A stretch of 64,000 nt of DNA, taken from an uncultured Desulfofustis sp. (GTDB lineage Bacteria > Desulfobacterota > Desulfobulbia > Desulfobulbales > Desulfocapsaceae). Below are positions 37,142 to 46,908 of the stretch, in pieces (within the stretch, counting starts at the first letter, position 1; each line of letters opens with the position of its first letter). The notes under the pieces are model-generated. The model made no database searches, was not told where the DNA came from, and was given only the letters and a program-made list of their open reading frames with translations. A program made the position numbers and the translations under genes. The stretch covers positions 29,041-93,040 of the forward strand of contig CAJQNS010000101.1 in assembly GCA_905479735.1 (NCBI GenBank). The letters are read 5' to 3'.

Positions 37142-37475
37142 AGATACACCATCTAAGAATCAAGAAGACGACCAGAACTACCGTTTTCAAAGACTCATTA
37201 AATCACAACAGAGCAAACTTTTCATGTTTTTAATAACCACAAAGCAAAATGTAAACATTATAATGACTACAGACACTCAGCACTTTGGGGGATGAGTCCT
37301 TCCCTGGACAGACCCGCTCATTGGGTGCTTGCAGCTGGGCTGGTTTGAAATGGTGTCGATGCTGCCCAACCATACATAGCGCCATAAGTTCAGGGCGCCC
37401 AGTCAGGCAAGAAAGGAGCGAGGAGCCGGCGGCGCAGCCGGTATATCTTCCACCTGGGCCTGGATCCTTCAAATA
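37142..37475. other. Structured intergenic region, candidate noncoding RNA
   Basis: 334 bp between the CBS gene and the lipoprotein gene. On the plus strand a perfect TATAAT lies at 37259-37264 (no good -35), followed by hairpins: 37292-37321 (AUGA with UCAU around GUCC/GGAC), 37321-37369 (GCAGC/GCTGC), 37379-37398 (GCGCC/GGCGC) and 37426-37441 (CCGGC/GCCGG). Short frames exist in both directions but lack ribosome sites. It does not match 4.5S RNA, tmRNA or RNase P RNA as I know them. Strand and function are unresolved. Confidence 0.4.
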
Positions 37476-39332
37476 TTATTGCCGTGATTGAGGAGTGTGC
37501 ACAGGCAGCATCCGCGCTGCTGGTTCGGTCGTAGGCGTGATTGATCTTGAAGGTTCGATATCGAATCCATCAATCTCATTTTCCTGCAGTCGCTCTCGCT
37601 GCCGTTCCTGCTCCTCAAGCTCGGGGAGCAGCATCGGGTCGAGTTCGTTCATCTTTTTTTCCACCGTACCAATATTGCCTCGAACCTTATCGGCAACTTC
37701 GACATCGGGATATTTACCGAGGATGTCCTTGAGAACCTCTCGTGATTCTACCAAAAGCTGTTTTCTGTTTTCTGGGTCATCCGTTTTCATTGAGCGAACA
37801 AAGAGATCCGCTGCCCGGCGTCGCTCATTTTTAGCGGCGGTGAGAGATAATTCGTCGATTTGTTCCTGGGCCCTGTCATCATACTCTGTTCCCAGCAGTT
37901 GATTGAACACCGCTATGGCAGCATCGTAATCACCTGATTCGGAATGGGCGGCACCTTCATTCCAAATCGATTGCAGAGCCTGCATCTTCTCTATTTTGAC
38001 TGTCTCCCGCTCAACCGCTTCGGCCAGCACCAGACCATCAAGCTTTTCTGTTAATATCTGAAGGTTTTCGGGACTGAGCTTGTCCTGTGGAAGGCTTTGC
38101 AGCAAGGTAATGGCTTCTTCTAACTGTTTGTTTTGAGATAGTTTATCCGCCTCCGCAAGATTTCCAGAAAACCATCTATCCGCCGCTGCCCTCGCTTCAT
38201 CCTTGATGATATCGACATTGGGTGAGACAGGCGAATAGGGATATTGCTGAAGGAACTTTTCTGCCTGATAGACGATACCATACCCATCCTTGGCCGGTAT
38301 GAATCTGAGGTATCCTCTCAACAGCTCTGAGTAATCGGTCAACTCGGGACTGCCTTTCATACTCCTTTCGAACATTGACAGCTGCAGTTTGGCCCAGTCA
38401 TTGAATTTACCGATATCGTCGTAATCTCTCAAAAGCTCGTCATATTGGCCTTCGGCTGCGAAGAAGTTGCCGGCAGCGGCATACATATCGGCAAGACGTT
38501 TTCTCATCGACAGCAGATCATCGTCCAGGCTTGGCTCTGCTGACATTGAATCGACCACCTGCTGGTAAGCTTCGGCAGCTTGGGCTGGTTGGTCTAGGTA
38601 GAGCAGAGCATCAGCATAAGCGAGAACGGTTGCTTTATTTACCCCGCTCTTCTGCTCTGCAGGAATTGAGGCCCAAACCCGCACCACCTGATCGTATTCT
38701 CCCGCCTCATAAAGCTCATTGATCTGCCGTTCGACCGGGAAAAATGAGCCGCTCTTCTCAGCCATAAACGCAGATTCTTCAATGCCGGCGGTATCAAGCA
38801 GCTGGGTACAAGGGGTCTCAAGAAAAGCAATATCCTGGCGTTGTAAACCGACAATGTTCTCCAGGTTAAGTTGATCCGGATCACCGCCTTTTTGAAATAT
38901 CTGGCTGTGCATATTCTGATAACCATTCAACACCGTCTGCAGATCCCGAAAACAATTCACCATAATCTGGGTTTGTTCTGCATCCAGGCTGGCTATGGTC
39001 GATTGCTGATCTACCTGCTTCCAGAGATCGAGCTTTTTCTGATAGATATTGATTCGGTCATTGACGAATCCAGCAGACAGAGGTCTCAACTTCGGGTCCG
39101 ACTCTTTAAATACGTATTCGGCGTCGGCCAGATCGGGAGTAGCCATAGGCTGCGGACCTTGCTTGAGTTGAGAAGCATCCTCATCCTGTGAGGGGCTGTC
39201 TATAGGTTTGCCGGTGGCCGCCGGTTCGGCAGGATCTGGAGCTTGAGGATAAGGCGGCGGCAGTCGTTTCTGGCCACAGCCTGCAATGATAAAAACCAGA
39301 AGAAGAACGGCAATGGTGTAATATTTTTTCAT
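37476..39332 (-). CDS. TPR-type outer-membrane lipoprotein, possible PBP1A cofactor
   Basis: 618 residues. The signal peptide ends in a lipobox IIAGC (Cys19), followed by a proline-rich linker. Residues 180-440 are helical repeats (EAGEYDQVVRVWASIP; YLDQPAQAAEAYQQVV) of TPR/Sel1 type, then a long helical segment rich in Glu and Arg. No Asp at +2 is seen after Cys19 (Gly follows), so outer-membrane sorting is likely. It follows the PBP1A gene by 150 bp on the same strand. E. coli LpoA is a TPR-type lipoprotein that activates PBP1A; analogy is by position and architecture only. Confidence 0.7.
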   Translation of the reverse strand: MKKYYTIAVLLLVFIIAGCGQKRLPPPYPQAPDPAEPAATGKPIDSPSQDEDASQLKQGPQPMATPDLADAEYVFKESDPKLRPLSAGFVNDRINIYQKKLDLWKQVDQQSTIASLDAEQTQIMVNCFRDLQTVLNGYQNMHSQIFQKGGDPDQLNLENIVGLQRQDIAFLETPCTQLLDTAGIEESAFMAEKSGSFFPVERQINELYEAGEYDQVVRVWASIPAEQKSGVNKATVLAYADALLYLDQPAQAAEAYQQVVDSMSAEPSLDDDLLSMRKRLADMYAAAGNFFAAEGQYDELLRDYDDIGKFNDWAKLQLSMFERSMKGSPELTDYSELLRGYLRFIPAKDGYGIVYQAEKFLQQYPYSPVSPNVDIIKDEARAAADRWFSGNLAEADKLSQNKQLEEAITLLQSLPQDKLSPENLQILTEKLDGLVLAEAVERETVKIEKMQALQSIWNEGAAHSESGDYDAAIAVFNQLLGTEYDDRAQEQIDELSLTAAKNERRRAADLFVRSMKTDDPENRKQLLVESREVLKDILGKYPDVEVADKVRGNIGTVEKKMNELDPMLLPELEEQERQRERLQENEIDGFDIEPSRSITPTTEPAARMLPVHTPQSRQ

Positions 39333-39482
39333 AATCTCTGTAACAGGAAATGTTTTCTGACACTTTAAAACTATCCGACTCTCGTGAGACAGATAGTAAT
39401 AAGGTGTCGTTAAAAAATCAAATTATCGGGAGGGTTCAGGGCTGGCCACCCCATTAGAAGACCAGGCGGCTGATAATAATTT

Positions 39483-42400
39483 TCATTGAGCTACAGCTTG
39501 CCCGGCGGCTGAAACTGGGGTCATCAGCGGCGAGTTTTCGGCTCCGTTTCGAACTATGGGCGTTTGGTTGAGCCAGAATGGAGCAAAACTGCGGGCCGGC
39601 CCGAATCCCTTTTCTCCATTTGCTATTCCAAAGGTGATAATGGACGGTACATATCGATCCCGCGGATCAGCCTCCTGCAGGGGCCGTTTGAGCTGTCCTC
39701 CGTAGTCTTTCAGGGCCAGTAAATTTTTCTGGCCCAGATCGTTTCGTTCAATTGCCAGGCCGTAAAAACTCAGGTCGACAGGGTCGAGCGCCTTGTCGTA
39801 TTCCCGGCTCTTGACGATGGCATTGACAATCGTGGTCCAGGCCGGCAACGCGCCTGCGGCACCGGTGATGCGGGTGGATCCCCGCCGCATTGGCTTATTA
39901 TCGTCGTAACCGACATAAACACCTACGCCAAAACCATTGTCGATCACCATTGCATCTCCATCACTATTTGGTGACGGTAAGTAGCCGAAAAACGAAGCAT
40001 TGGTATAGCTGTTTGCGGTCCCGGTCTTGCCCAGCAGCGGAATCGACAGACTAAGTTCATCAAATACCTCAGCGTTGTCTTCCGGTCCTTTCAGTTTCAC
40101 CTGGCTGTCGGCGTATCTTCCAGTACCGAATTTCACCGTATTCTCAAGTATGTGGCCAAGGACAAGCGAGGTTTTGGCGGAGACCGCTCGCCTGGTAAGG
40201 CCTTCGGGGCGGTAGAGTACTACCCCATCCTCGGACTCGATCCGGTCGATGATGGCCAGGGTATTATTGATGTCGCCGTTTTCCTCCTGGAAAAGTGTCA
40301 ACTTCCCGGAAACCAGGGCTTCGTATACCCTCGCGGTTTCGACCAGGGTCACCACATTTGAACCGAGGGGAAAGGACAGGATCGGCTCGAGTTTACTTTC
40401 GATGCCAAGAAATTTTCCAAATTCCACAAGGTATTTCAAGCCTACGAGCGTTCTAAAATCATCGACCTCGAAGAGCACTTCCATCGAGTAGGGAAGCTGT
40501 TTTCGCATTTTTTGGTATTCCCTTTCGACCTGCTGCTGAAGAAATTCAAACCCTTTGACCGACAGGGTGCTGGCCAGCCTGATGGAGTCAACCAGCTCTT
40601 TGTTCGAGAAGGCGCCTCCCTGTTGTAATTGGGCCTGAAACTGCCAGGGGCTTACCAACTGCGCATATTCTGGAACACGGGAGGGGTAGTCGAACAAGTA
40701 CTGTTTGTTGATAGGGTCGAAATAAAGATAGAAACTATCTGATGTACTCGGGGTGCGGGCAGAATCCAGGCCAGATGGACGAGAGGAGTTCAGTCCCAAG
40801 TAATTTTTTAGTCGAACATTCAGTTCGGTCAGGGCCAGGAAATTTCTGGCCAGCAGCCTCTTTCTCAGAAACAGCTCATTTTTCTCATACTCCTGCAACC
40901 CCTTGGCTGCAAGTTCTTGGTTTATCTCTTTCTGAAACTGGTTGAAATTAAGTCCGTAATGAAGCGCCCTCATGGCCTGATATTCGTCGGCCAGTCCCTC
41001 AAACACCAGATCAGGCTGAATAGCTGCCACGGTTTTACGAAAAGACGCTTTTCGCAGCACATCCTCCGTAATCACAATGCCGTAGCGGTCCCTGATCCTT
41101 GAGCGGAATAGCCGATAGGGCTCTGGCTCGCCGTCCACCATCCGGGGCCCAAGACCGAGTTGGCTGGCGACATCCTCAAATTGAGAACGGCTCAGATGAT
41201 CGCAGAGGTGGGCGGTCAGCCAGACCGAAGCTAAATTCTCCGAACGGACTCCGGCCCAGCTCATGGAGACCTGTTCATTGTCGATCTTGTGATCCGGTCT
41301 CGGGAAGTAGGCCTGATTCTGAAAGACAAAGACATCACGTTTGTTGGACAGGAGATCGGCCGCATTCCAGCCGAGTTGAAGGGCAGCCGCATAGACGAAC
41401 GGTTTGAAGGATGACCCCATGGTCCGCCTGGCGTACATGGCCCGGTTGAAAAATCTATTTTCCACACCGCCGGCAATAGAAATCACTCTGCCGTTGTTTA
41501 CTGCAACAGCACCACCCTGCACTTTCGGAAACCGCTCCAAGTCAAAGATCGGTTCCAGGAATTCATCGATTTCTCTGACGCTGACCCAGATCCTGTCACC
41601 TTCTTTCAATTGTTCGAGCAGATCGGCTAAGTCCTCTTTACCTGGTTCGCTCCAGCGGTTTTTCAGAAACTTAACCCGGGCATCGACGAACGCTTCCAAT
41701 CCTTTGCGGTCGATGTGCCCCCTGCCGTTTTCCAGACCGGTCTTCACTCCTATAAGAATTTCGTCGTTCTGGGTCTCGATCTTATCAATGGTGCCAAAGA
41801 CAAAGTTTCCCTCGGCGATGACACCGTCCCCCCGGTATTTGTTCTGCTGCAATTCCGCCTGTACATCTTCGCGCTCGTAACCACGCAGCCGGACATCGAG
41901 AAGCGAGAGCTGCTTTCTCAAGCCGTAAAGGGTTTGGTGCTGTATGTATTTGTCGACTGTTGTAATGACCCGGATTCCGGAGGTGGTAATATTGTCAATG
42001 CCTTGAAAACTCAGGGCTTCCAGTACCCGGTCGGAGGAGACGGCATCGGTGACCAGCTCCATCACAGAATCGAGCGCATAGCCGACATTGCCTTTTGCAA
42101 ACGGAATTTCAGAATTTTTTGCGTATTGATAGTCGAGTTCACTAATCATTCCAAGATTGAGCATAGCCTTCAACACATAGGCCACCCTCTGCCTTCCGTG
42201 TTCTTTGGCCAGGGCAATGGTCTCCGGCTCTTTCTTGATAAAAGGGTTGTAATAGTTAGGCCGTTTGACAGAGCCGGCAATGTAGGCCGATTCGATCAGT
42301 GTCAGTTCCTCCGGTTTCTTATCGAAATAATAGCGGGCAGCAACTCCTAAACCATGACCGTTGCCGTACACATAGAACTGGTTGCTGTAAAATTCGAATA

Positions 42401-42884
42401 TCTGTTCTTTGCTGTAATTGTATTCGAGCCGCAGGGCATAGATCAGCTCGATGAATTTAGATTTGTAGGACCTATCCTTGCGCTTAAATAGATTTTTTGC
42501 AGTCTGCTGAGTCAACGTGGAACCACCCTGTACGACCCTTCCAGCTTCAATGTTTTTAATCGCGGCCCGAACAATGCCTTGCACATCAAAACCGAAATGG
42601 TTGAAAAACCGATTGTCCTCGGCTGCCACCAGAGCATTGATAAAAGACTCGGGAATTTCCTCATAATCGACGTACTGACGTCGTGCGTCTGAGAAAAAGG
42701 CACCCAACGGGGTAACCCCATCGCTATAGAACACAGGACTCTCGCGGCCCAGAATTGAGCGGATATGCTCTTCTGATATTTCATTCCCGGGCTCATGCAC
42801 AACGAACCAGTAAAGCACTGCTCCTGCACCCACCGCGGCCAGGATAACGAAAAATAAAAGGGCTATAAAAATCTTCTTAATCAT
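39483..42884 (-). CDS. mrcA: Class A penicillin-binding protein (PBP1A family), unusually long
   Basis: 1133 residues with one N-terminal membrane anchor (5-27). The glycosyltransferase-51 domain has the catalytic Glu89 in EDNRFFNHFGFD and GGSTLTQQTAKN. The transpeptidase has the active-site Ser491 (SSFK), SxN as SEN near residue 548, and KTGTA near residue 952. The SxN to KTG gap is about 400 residues, versus under 200 in E. coli PBP1A, so a roughly 200-residue helical insertion is present. It polymerises and cross-links murein. It is divergent from the MltD-type gene, with 243 bp between them. Confidence 0.92.
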   Translation of the reverse strand: MIKKIFIALLFFVILAAVGAGAVLYWFVVHEPGNEISEEHIRSILGRESPVFYSDGVTPLGAFFSDARRQYVDYEEIPESFINALVAAEDNRFFNHFGFDVQGIVRAAIKNIEAGRVVQGGSTLTQQTAKNLFKRKDRSYKSKFIELIYALRLEYNYSKEQIFEFYSNQFYVYGNGHGLGVAARYYFDKKPEELTLIESAYIAGSVKRPNYYNPFIKKEPETIALAKEHGRQRVAYVLKAMLNLGMISELDYQYAKNSEIPFAKGNVGYALDSVMELVTDAVSSDRVLEALSFQGIDNITTSGIRVITTVDKYIQHQTLYGLRKQLSLLDVRLRGYEREDVQAELQQNKYRGDGVIAEGNFVFGTIDKIETQNDEILIGVKTGLENGRGHIDRKGLEAFVDARVKFLKNRWSEPGKEDLADLLEQLKEGDRIWVSVREIDEFLEPIFDLERFPKVQGGAVAVNNGRVISIAGGVENRFFNRAMYARRTMGSSFKPFVYAAALQLGWNAADLLSNKRDVFVFQNQAYFPRPDHKIDNEQVSMSWAGVRSENLASVWLTAHLCDHLSRSQFEDVASQLGLGPRMVDGEPEPYRLFRSRIRDRYGIVITEDVLRKASFRKTVAAIQPDLVFEGLADEYQAMRALHYGLNFNQFQKEINQELAAKGLQEYEKNELFLRKRLLARNFLALTELNVRLKNYLGLNSSRPSGLDSARTPSTSDSFYLYFDPINKQYLFDYPSRVPEYAQLVSPWQFQAQLQQGGAFSNKELVDSIRLASTLSVKGFEFLQQQVEREYQKMRKQLPYSMEVLFEVDDFRTLVGLKYLVEFGKFLGIESKLEPILSFPLGSNVVTLVETARVYEALVSGKLTLFQEENGDINNTLAIIDRIESEDGVVLYRPEGLTRRAVSAKTSLVLGHILENTVKFGTGRYADSQVKLKGPEDNAEVFDELSLSIPLLGKTGTANSYTNASFFGYLPSPNSDGDAMVIDNGFGVGVYVGYDDNKPMRRGSTRITGAAGALPAWTTIVNAIVKSREYDKALDPVDLSFYGLAIERNDLGQKNLLALKDYGGQLKRPLQEADPRDRYVPSIITFGIANGEKGFGPARSFAPFWLNQTPIVRNGAENSPLMTPVSAAGQAVAQ

Positions 42885-43127
42885 TTATAAAAACAAAACA
42901 TTTCGAGCATTACGATGGATGAGCACAGCGCTTTTGCAGTAGTCTGCGTTCATCAAAATACTTGCCTAAAATAAGGCATCCGGTTTAAATAGTATAATTT
43001 GACCTTTTTCAGAGTAGGGAGAATGTACCTCGTCATAACCGATATCTCAACTGGCATTCGGATGATGACGGGAATTAACTCCATAACATTGGCATTGTAA
43101 ACTAGATAACTAAGGCATTCGAACATC

Positions 43128-44837
43128 TTGTCGACTATTTTTTTTCGCATACAGGCTTTTACAGCACTGATTTTACTCCTGGCGTTTCTGTTCATTAGTT
43201 CGGGTTGTACCACCAAGCAGCAGCTTTCGACCTCCGGACTTGATCTTCCTCCTTCGAATATGCAGCCTGAAGAAGCCGATCCGGACCTGGACCCCGTTGT
43301 TTTAGAACCGGAAATCTCACTGGACCAGGAACTTGAGGCATTGGCTTCAACCGGTGCCTGGGAAGATCCTCAAGCGCAGGCAGAAGTATCGCAGGACTCT
43401 ACTGAGCCGGAGAAAGTGGAACCGCTCTATGACTTCCCGGTGGTCGTTAACCGCCAGGTTGAAATGTACCTTGATCTCTTCCAGGGTAAACAGCGCAAAT
43501 ATTTCGGCCGTTGGCTGGCCCGCTCGGGTCGTTACAGTGATCTCATCTTGAATGAGTTGGAAGCGTCGGGAATTCCCAAAGACCTTCTCTATCTCGCCAT
43601 GATTGAGAGCGGCTTCAATCAGCGCGCTTATTCTAAAGCCAAGGCAGTGGGGCTCTGGCAATTCATGTCCGGCACCGGCCGGGACTACGGTCTTTCCATC
43701 AGCCGATATGTTGATGAACGAAGGGATGCTGAGAAATCGACCAAGGCTGCCGCTGCCTACCTCAAATGCCTCTATGACGAATTTGGCGACTGGTATCTCG
43801 CCGTCGCCGCCTATAATGGCGGGCCCGGCACCCTGCGCAAGGCGATCAAGAAGACGAAATCAAGGGATTTCTGGAAAATTGCCCAGAGCCGATCCCTGCG
43901 TTTGGAAACCAAACGATACGTCCCCAAATTGATCGCCGCTATCATGATCGCCAAGGAGCCGGAAAAGTATGGCTTTACCGATATCGTCTACGAGCAGCCG
44001 CTGACCTGGGAGGCTATCGAGGTCGGACCGGGGCTCAGTATGGCCGCTGTGGCAACACTTACAAATAGTGACCAGACAGATATAAAACTGCTCAATCAGG
44101 AGTTAAGAACCTCGAGAACCCCGATGGACAGGGAACGCTACCTGGTTAAGATACCAAGCGGTACGAAGATGCTGGCTCAGAGCAATCTTCCTCGACTGCA
44201 CAGCGTCGTCCAGACCGAATATAAAACTCATATCGTCAAAAAAGGTGAAACGCTCACCAAGATCTGTCGACGCTATAATATCAACACCACTACCCTGCTC
44301 AAAGTCAACACACTTACCAGTAGAAATCTGAAGCCCGGAACAAGGTTAAGAATTCCCTACCAGAATGTTGCCTACCGCATACTCCCCGAGGGAATGGATG
44401 CCCGGATAGCTGCCCAGGACGACCTTATTCTACATACCGTGAAACGAGGAGAAACGATATCCAAAATTTCCGGACGCTACCAGGTACCAGCCGAGTTGAT
44501 TGTCGCCTGGAACGGACTTGTTAATATGCACAAAATTTCTGAAGGCCAGCAGCTTGCGCTCTACATGAGCAGCACAAGTCCTACAGCACGATCACTCAGG
44601 CCACCCTCAACTGCAGCAAAAGAATCGTCAATGCTCGTTCTTTCCGACTCAAGAAAGCAACTGGTAAGCCAGAACAATCAGCAGAACCCTTATACTTGGT
44701 ATATGGTTAGATCAGGAGATTCACTCTGGACGATCTCGAGAAAATTCAATACCTCTCCTGATCGAATCAAGCGTTGGAACAACCTCAAATCGAACCTTAT
44801 CCATCCCGGCAGCAAGCTCAAGCTCAAGGATGTCTGA
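43128..44837 (+). CDS. mltD: MltD-type lytic transglycosylase with three LysM domains
   Basis: 569 residues. A lipoprotein signal (ISSGC, Cys27) suggests an outer-membrane lipoprotein. The transglycosylase SLT domain has Glu160 in MIESGFNQRAYSKAKAVGLWQFM, as in MltD. Three LysM repeats follow (from about residues 365, 430 and 520: each THIVKKGETL- or WYMVRSGDSL-type), binding peptidoglycan. The only suitable start is TTG at 43128, giving the full signal peptide; AAGG lies some 12 nt upstream. It cleaves murein glycan strands to 1,6-anhydro products. Paired divergently with a PBP1A gene. Confidence 0.9.
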   Translation: MSTIFFRIQAFTALILLLAFLFISSGCTTKQQLSTSGLDLPPSNMQPEEADPDLDPVVLEPEISLDQELEALASTGAWEDPQAQAEVSQDSTEPEKVEPLYDFPVVVNRQVEMYLDLFQGKQRKYFGRWLARSGRYSDLILNELEASGIPKDLLYLAMIESGFNQRAYSKAKAVGLWQFMSGTGRDYGLSISRYVDERRDAEKSTKAAAAYLKCLYDEFGDWYLAVAAYNGGPGTLRKAIKKTKSRDFWKIAQSRSLRLETKRYVPKLIAAIMIAKEPEKYGFTDIVYEQPLTWEAIEVGPGLSMAAVATLTNSDQTDIKLLNQELRTSRTPMDRERYLVKIPSGTKMLAQSNLPRLHSVVQTEYKTHIVKKGETLTKICRRYNINTTTLLKVNTLTSRNLKPGTRLRIPYQNVAYRILPEGMDARIAAQDDLILHTVKRGETISKISGRYQVPAELIVAWNGLVNMHKISEGQQLALYMSSTSPTARSLRPPSTAAKESSMLVLSDSRKQLVSQNNQQNPYTWYMVRSGDSLWTISRKFNTSPDRIKRWNNLKSNLIHPGSKLKLKDV

Positions 44838-44918
44838 GAAACCTCCGTTGGTTCCTGTTGATAACAACCTTTCCGCAATTAAACGCACCTGTCCTTCTGC
44901 GCTGCCGGTCATTTCTAT

Positions 44919-46145
44919 ATGCCTAGTCCTTCCTCAGAACTACCAACCGAAAACGATAGCCTGCCACTCGCCACTGATTATCCTCCGGATGTTCTACTCA
45001 TAGAGCAAGGGGGCAGGTCCGTTATACTGGTGGGTACTGCCCATGTTTCACAGCAATCGGTGGAACTGGTCCAAGAGGTGATCCAAAGGGAAAAACCTGA
45101 CAAGGTCTGCATCGAGCTAGATGAAAAGAGACATCAGGCGCTCTCTGATGAAAATCGATGGCAGAAGCTGGACCTTAAAACGGTGATTAAAAATCGGCAA
45201 CTCTCCACCCTGATGGTCTCGATAATGATGGCCAGCTACCAGAAGAAGCTCGGTGATAATCTCGGAGTTACACCTGGAGCTGAGCTTCTAGCCGCATCCA
45301 GGACAGCCGAAGGGCTTGGCATTCCCGTCTGCCTCTGTGATCGGGATATCAGGATTACCCTCAGAAGGGCCTGGAAATCCACCTCGCTGTTTCGCAAGTT
45401 TTACCTGTTGAGCTCCCTGATTGCCGGGATGTTCGATTCCGAGGAAATAGATGAAGAGAAGTTGGAGGAGCTGAAAAAACAGGATGTACTGACCGAGTTG
45501 ATGGCCGAAATGGGAGATTCACTGCCTGTTATGAAAAGAGTTCTGATCGACGAGCGCGACGTCTATATGGCAGAGCAGATAAAGCGTACTCCGGGTCAAA
45601 GGCTGGTTGCCATAGTTGGTGCCGGCCACCTTGAAGGCATCAAGAAACATCTGCTCAGCGACCAATCCGCCGAGCTTGGCGAACTCACCACTATACCTCC
45701 TGTGTCAAGGGTCTGGAAAACCCTGGGCTGGCTTATTCCTGCCATAATCCTTGGCTCGATTGGACTGATTGCCATGTCAAAGGGCTTCAGTACCGCCGGC
45801 GACAATATCGTCTACTGGATTCTGGCCAATGGCATACCTGCTTCAATCGGAGCGGCACTGGCCCTTGCTCATCCCCTCACCACTATCGGAGCCTTTGCCG
45901 CCGCCCCGATAACAAGCCTGACCCCGGTTATCGGGGCCGGCTATGTGACAGCCTTTATTCAGGTAATGACCCGACCTCCGGTGGTCCGTGAATTCGAGAC
46001 AGTCGGTGAAGACATGGCTACACTGTTGGGCTGGTGGCGCAACAAACTGCTTCGAGTATTTCTGGTCTTCATCCTGACTGGAATAGGATCGGCTATCGGC
46101 ACCTACGTGGGTGGATACGAAATCATCAAAACTCTAATGAGCTGA
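44919..46145 (+). CDS. TraB/PrgY-family membrane protein
   Basis: 408 residues. The N-terminal TraB domain has the GTAHVSQQSVELV motif and KVCIELDEKRH (residues 35-80), followed by a conserved AIVGAGHLEGI element. The second half has four to five membrane segments (about 255-275, 285-315, 325-345, 380-400). The related PrgY in Enterococcus limits pheromone activity; in eukaryotes TRABD/Tiki proteases share the fold. In bacteria the role is unclear. Start at ATG 44919. It lies 81 bp after the mltD-type gene and 30 bp before yhbY. Confidence 0.85.
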   Translation: MPSPSSELPTENDSLPLATDYPPDVLLIEQGGRSVILVGTAHVSQQSVELVQEVIQREKPDKVCIELDEKRHQALSDENRWQKLDLKTVIKNRQLSTLMVSIMMASYQKKLGDNLGVTPGAELLAASRTAEGLGIPVCLCDRDIRITLRRAWKSTSLFRKFYLLSSLIAGMFDSEEIDEEKLEELKKQDVLTELMAEMGDSLPVMKRVLIDERDVYMAEQIKRTPGQRLVAIVGAGHLEGIKKHLLSDQSAELGELTTIPPVSRVWKTLGWLIPAIILGSIGLIAMSKGFSTAGDNIVYWILANGIPASIGAALALAHPLTTIGAFAAAPITSLTPVIGAGYVTAFIQVMTRPPVVREFETVGEDMATLLGWWRNKLLRVFLVFILTGIGSAIGTYVGGYEIIKTLMS

Positions 46146-46175
46146 AACAGCTCTTCTCTTCTGCCTGACAATATT

Positions 46176-46502
46176 ATGGAAAAATCACAACCACAGGCGC
46201 TATCAAACGCCCAGAAAAAAATTTTGAGAAAACTCGGACATAGCCTCAACCCGGTTGTCTATATCGGCAAAGAGGGGCTCAGCGATACGGTTATATTGGC
46301 GGTCGAAGAGGCCCTGGACGCTCACGAACTGATAAAGATCAAGCTCATAAATACCGATAAGATATCTAAACATGAAGCGGCCGATCGGGTTCCGGATCTG
46401 ACTCGAAGCCAGCTGGTGCAGTTGATCGGCAAAACTTTGATTGTCTATCGTCCAAATAAAAACAAGAAAAAAGACGAACGGATACGATTGCCGAAAAGCT
46501 GA
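46176..46502 (+). CDS. yhbY: YhbY (CRM-domain RNA-binding protein)
   Basis: 108 residues. The CRM domain signatures are present: LSNAQKKILRKLGHSLNPVVYIGKEGLSD, then EALDAHELIKIKL and GKTLIVYRPNKNKK. YhbY binds pre-50S ribosomal particles. The start ATG 46176 has no strong ribosome site but the family start matches. Located 30 bp after the TraB gene; the convergent rhodanese gene ends 14 bp away. Confidence 0.92.
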   Translation: MEKSQPQALSNAQKKILRKLGHSLNPVVYIGKEGLSDTVILAVEEALDAHELIKIKLINTDKISKHEAADRVPDLTRSQLVQLIGKTLIVYRPNKNKKKDERIRLPKS

Positions 46503-46515
46503 GGGGAAACTGGAT

Positions 46516-46908
46516 TCAGCCTTTGTCTTCGACAGGATACCGGTTATTGAACCACTCTCGCCAGCCGCCTTTCAGGGCGAGAACGTTTTGGAAACCGAGC
46601 GAGACCAGTTGTTGTGCCACCCGGGCACTCGTTGACTCGTTGGCTCAGGCACAGTAGAGGACATACGTTTTATCTTTGGGGTAGCTTCCGGCCCAGGACG
46701 AAACCTCTCCCGGTTCAACCCGAACCGCACCCTTGATTTTAAAATCACTTGCGCTCCAGTCGCTGCCGGTTCGAACGTCAAGCACAACCACGTTGTCAGA
46801 GCTAAGAAGCCCCTTCAATCCATCCTTATCTATGGTTTTCACCTCTGAGGCAAATCCAGAAAACGGCAGCAAAAAAACCAGAGTGAGAAATAGTAAAGCT
46901 GTTTTCAT
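46516..46908 (-). CDS. Putative selenocysteine-containing exported rhodanese
   Basis: 130 residues if the in-frame UGA at 46647-46645 (codon 88) is read as selenocysteine. A signal peptide (about residues 1-20) precedes a rhodanese domain: VVLDVRTGSDW, then the active-site loop YCA-UGA-ANESTSARVA, then GFQNVLALKGGWREW. The region after UGA keeps the same frame and continues the fold to a TGA at 46518-46516. In related proteins the UGA position holds Cys (CAC motif). A hairpin with a G-containing apical loop follows the UGA at the distance expected for a bacterial SECIS. GGAG lies 6 nt before ATG 46908; an ATG at 46920 is upstream of it. A standard reading gives a protein truncated before Sec88, losing about a third. 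Confidence 0.8.
46614..46628 (-). promoter_or_regulatory. SECIS-like hairpin downstream of the UGA codon
   Basis: On the minus strand GTGCC (46628-46624) pairs with GGCAC (46618-46614) around the five-base loop CGGGT. The loop begins 25 nt after the first base of UGA and has G at its second position, as bacterial SECIS elements require. The stem is five base pairs. Confidence 0.65.

Noticed and set aside
37290..37320. Hammerhead-like GATGAGTCC...GGAC
   Set aside because: The required GAAA after the stem and the full CUGAUGA core are absent.
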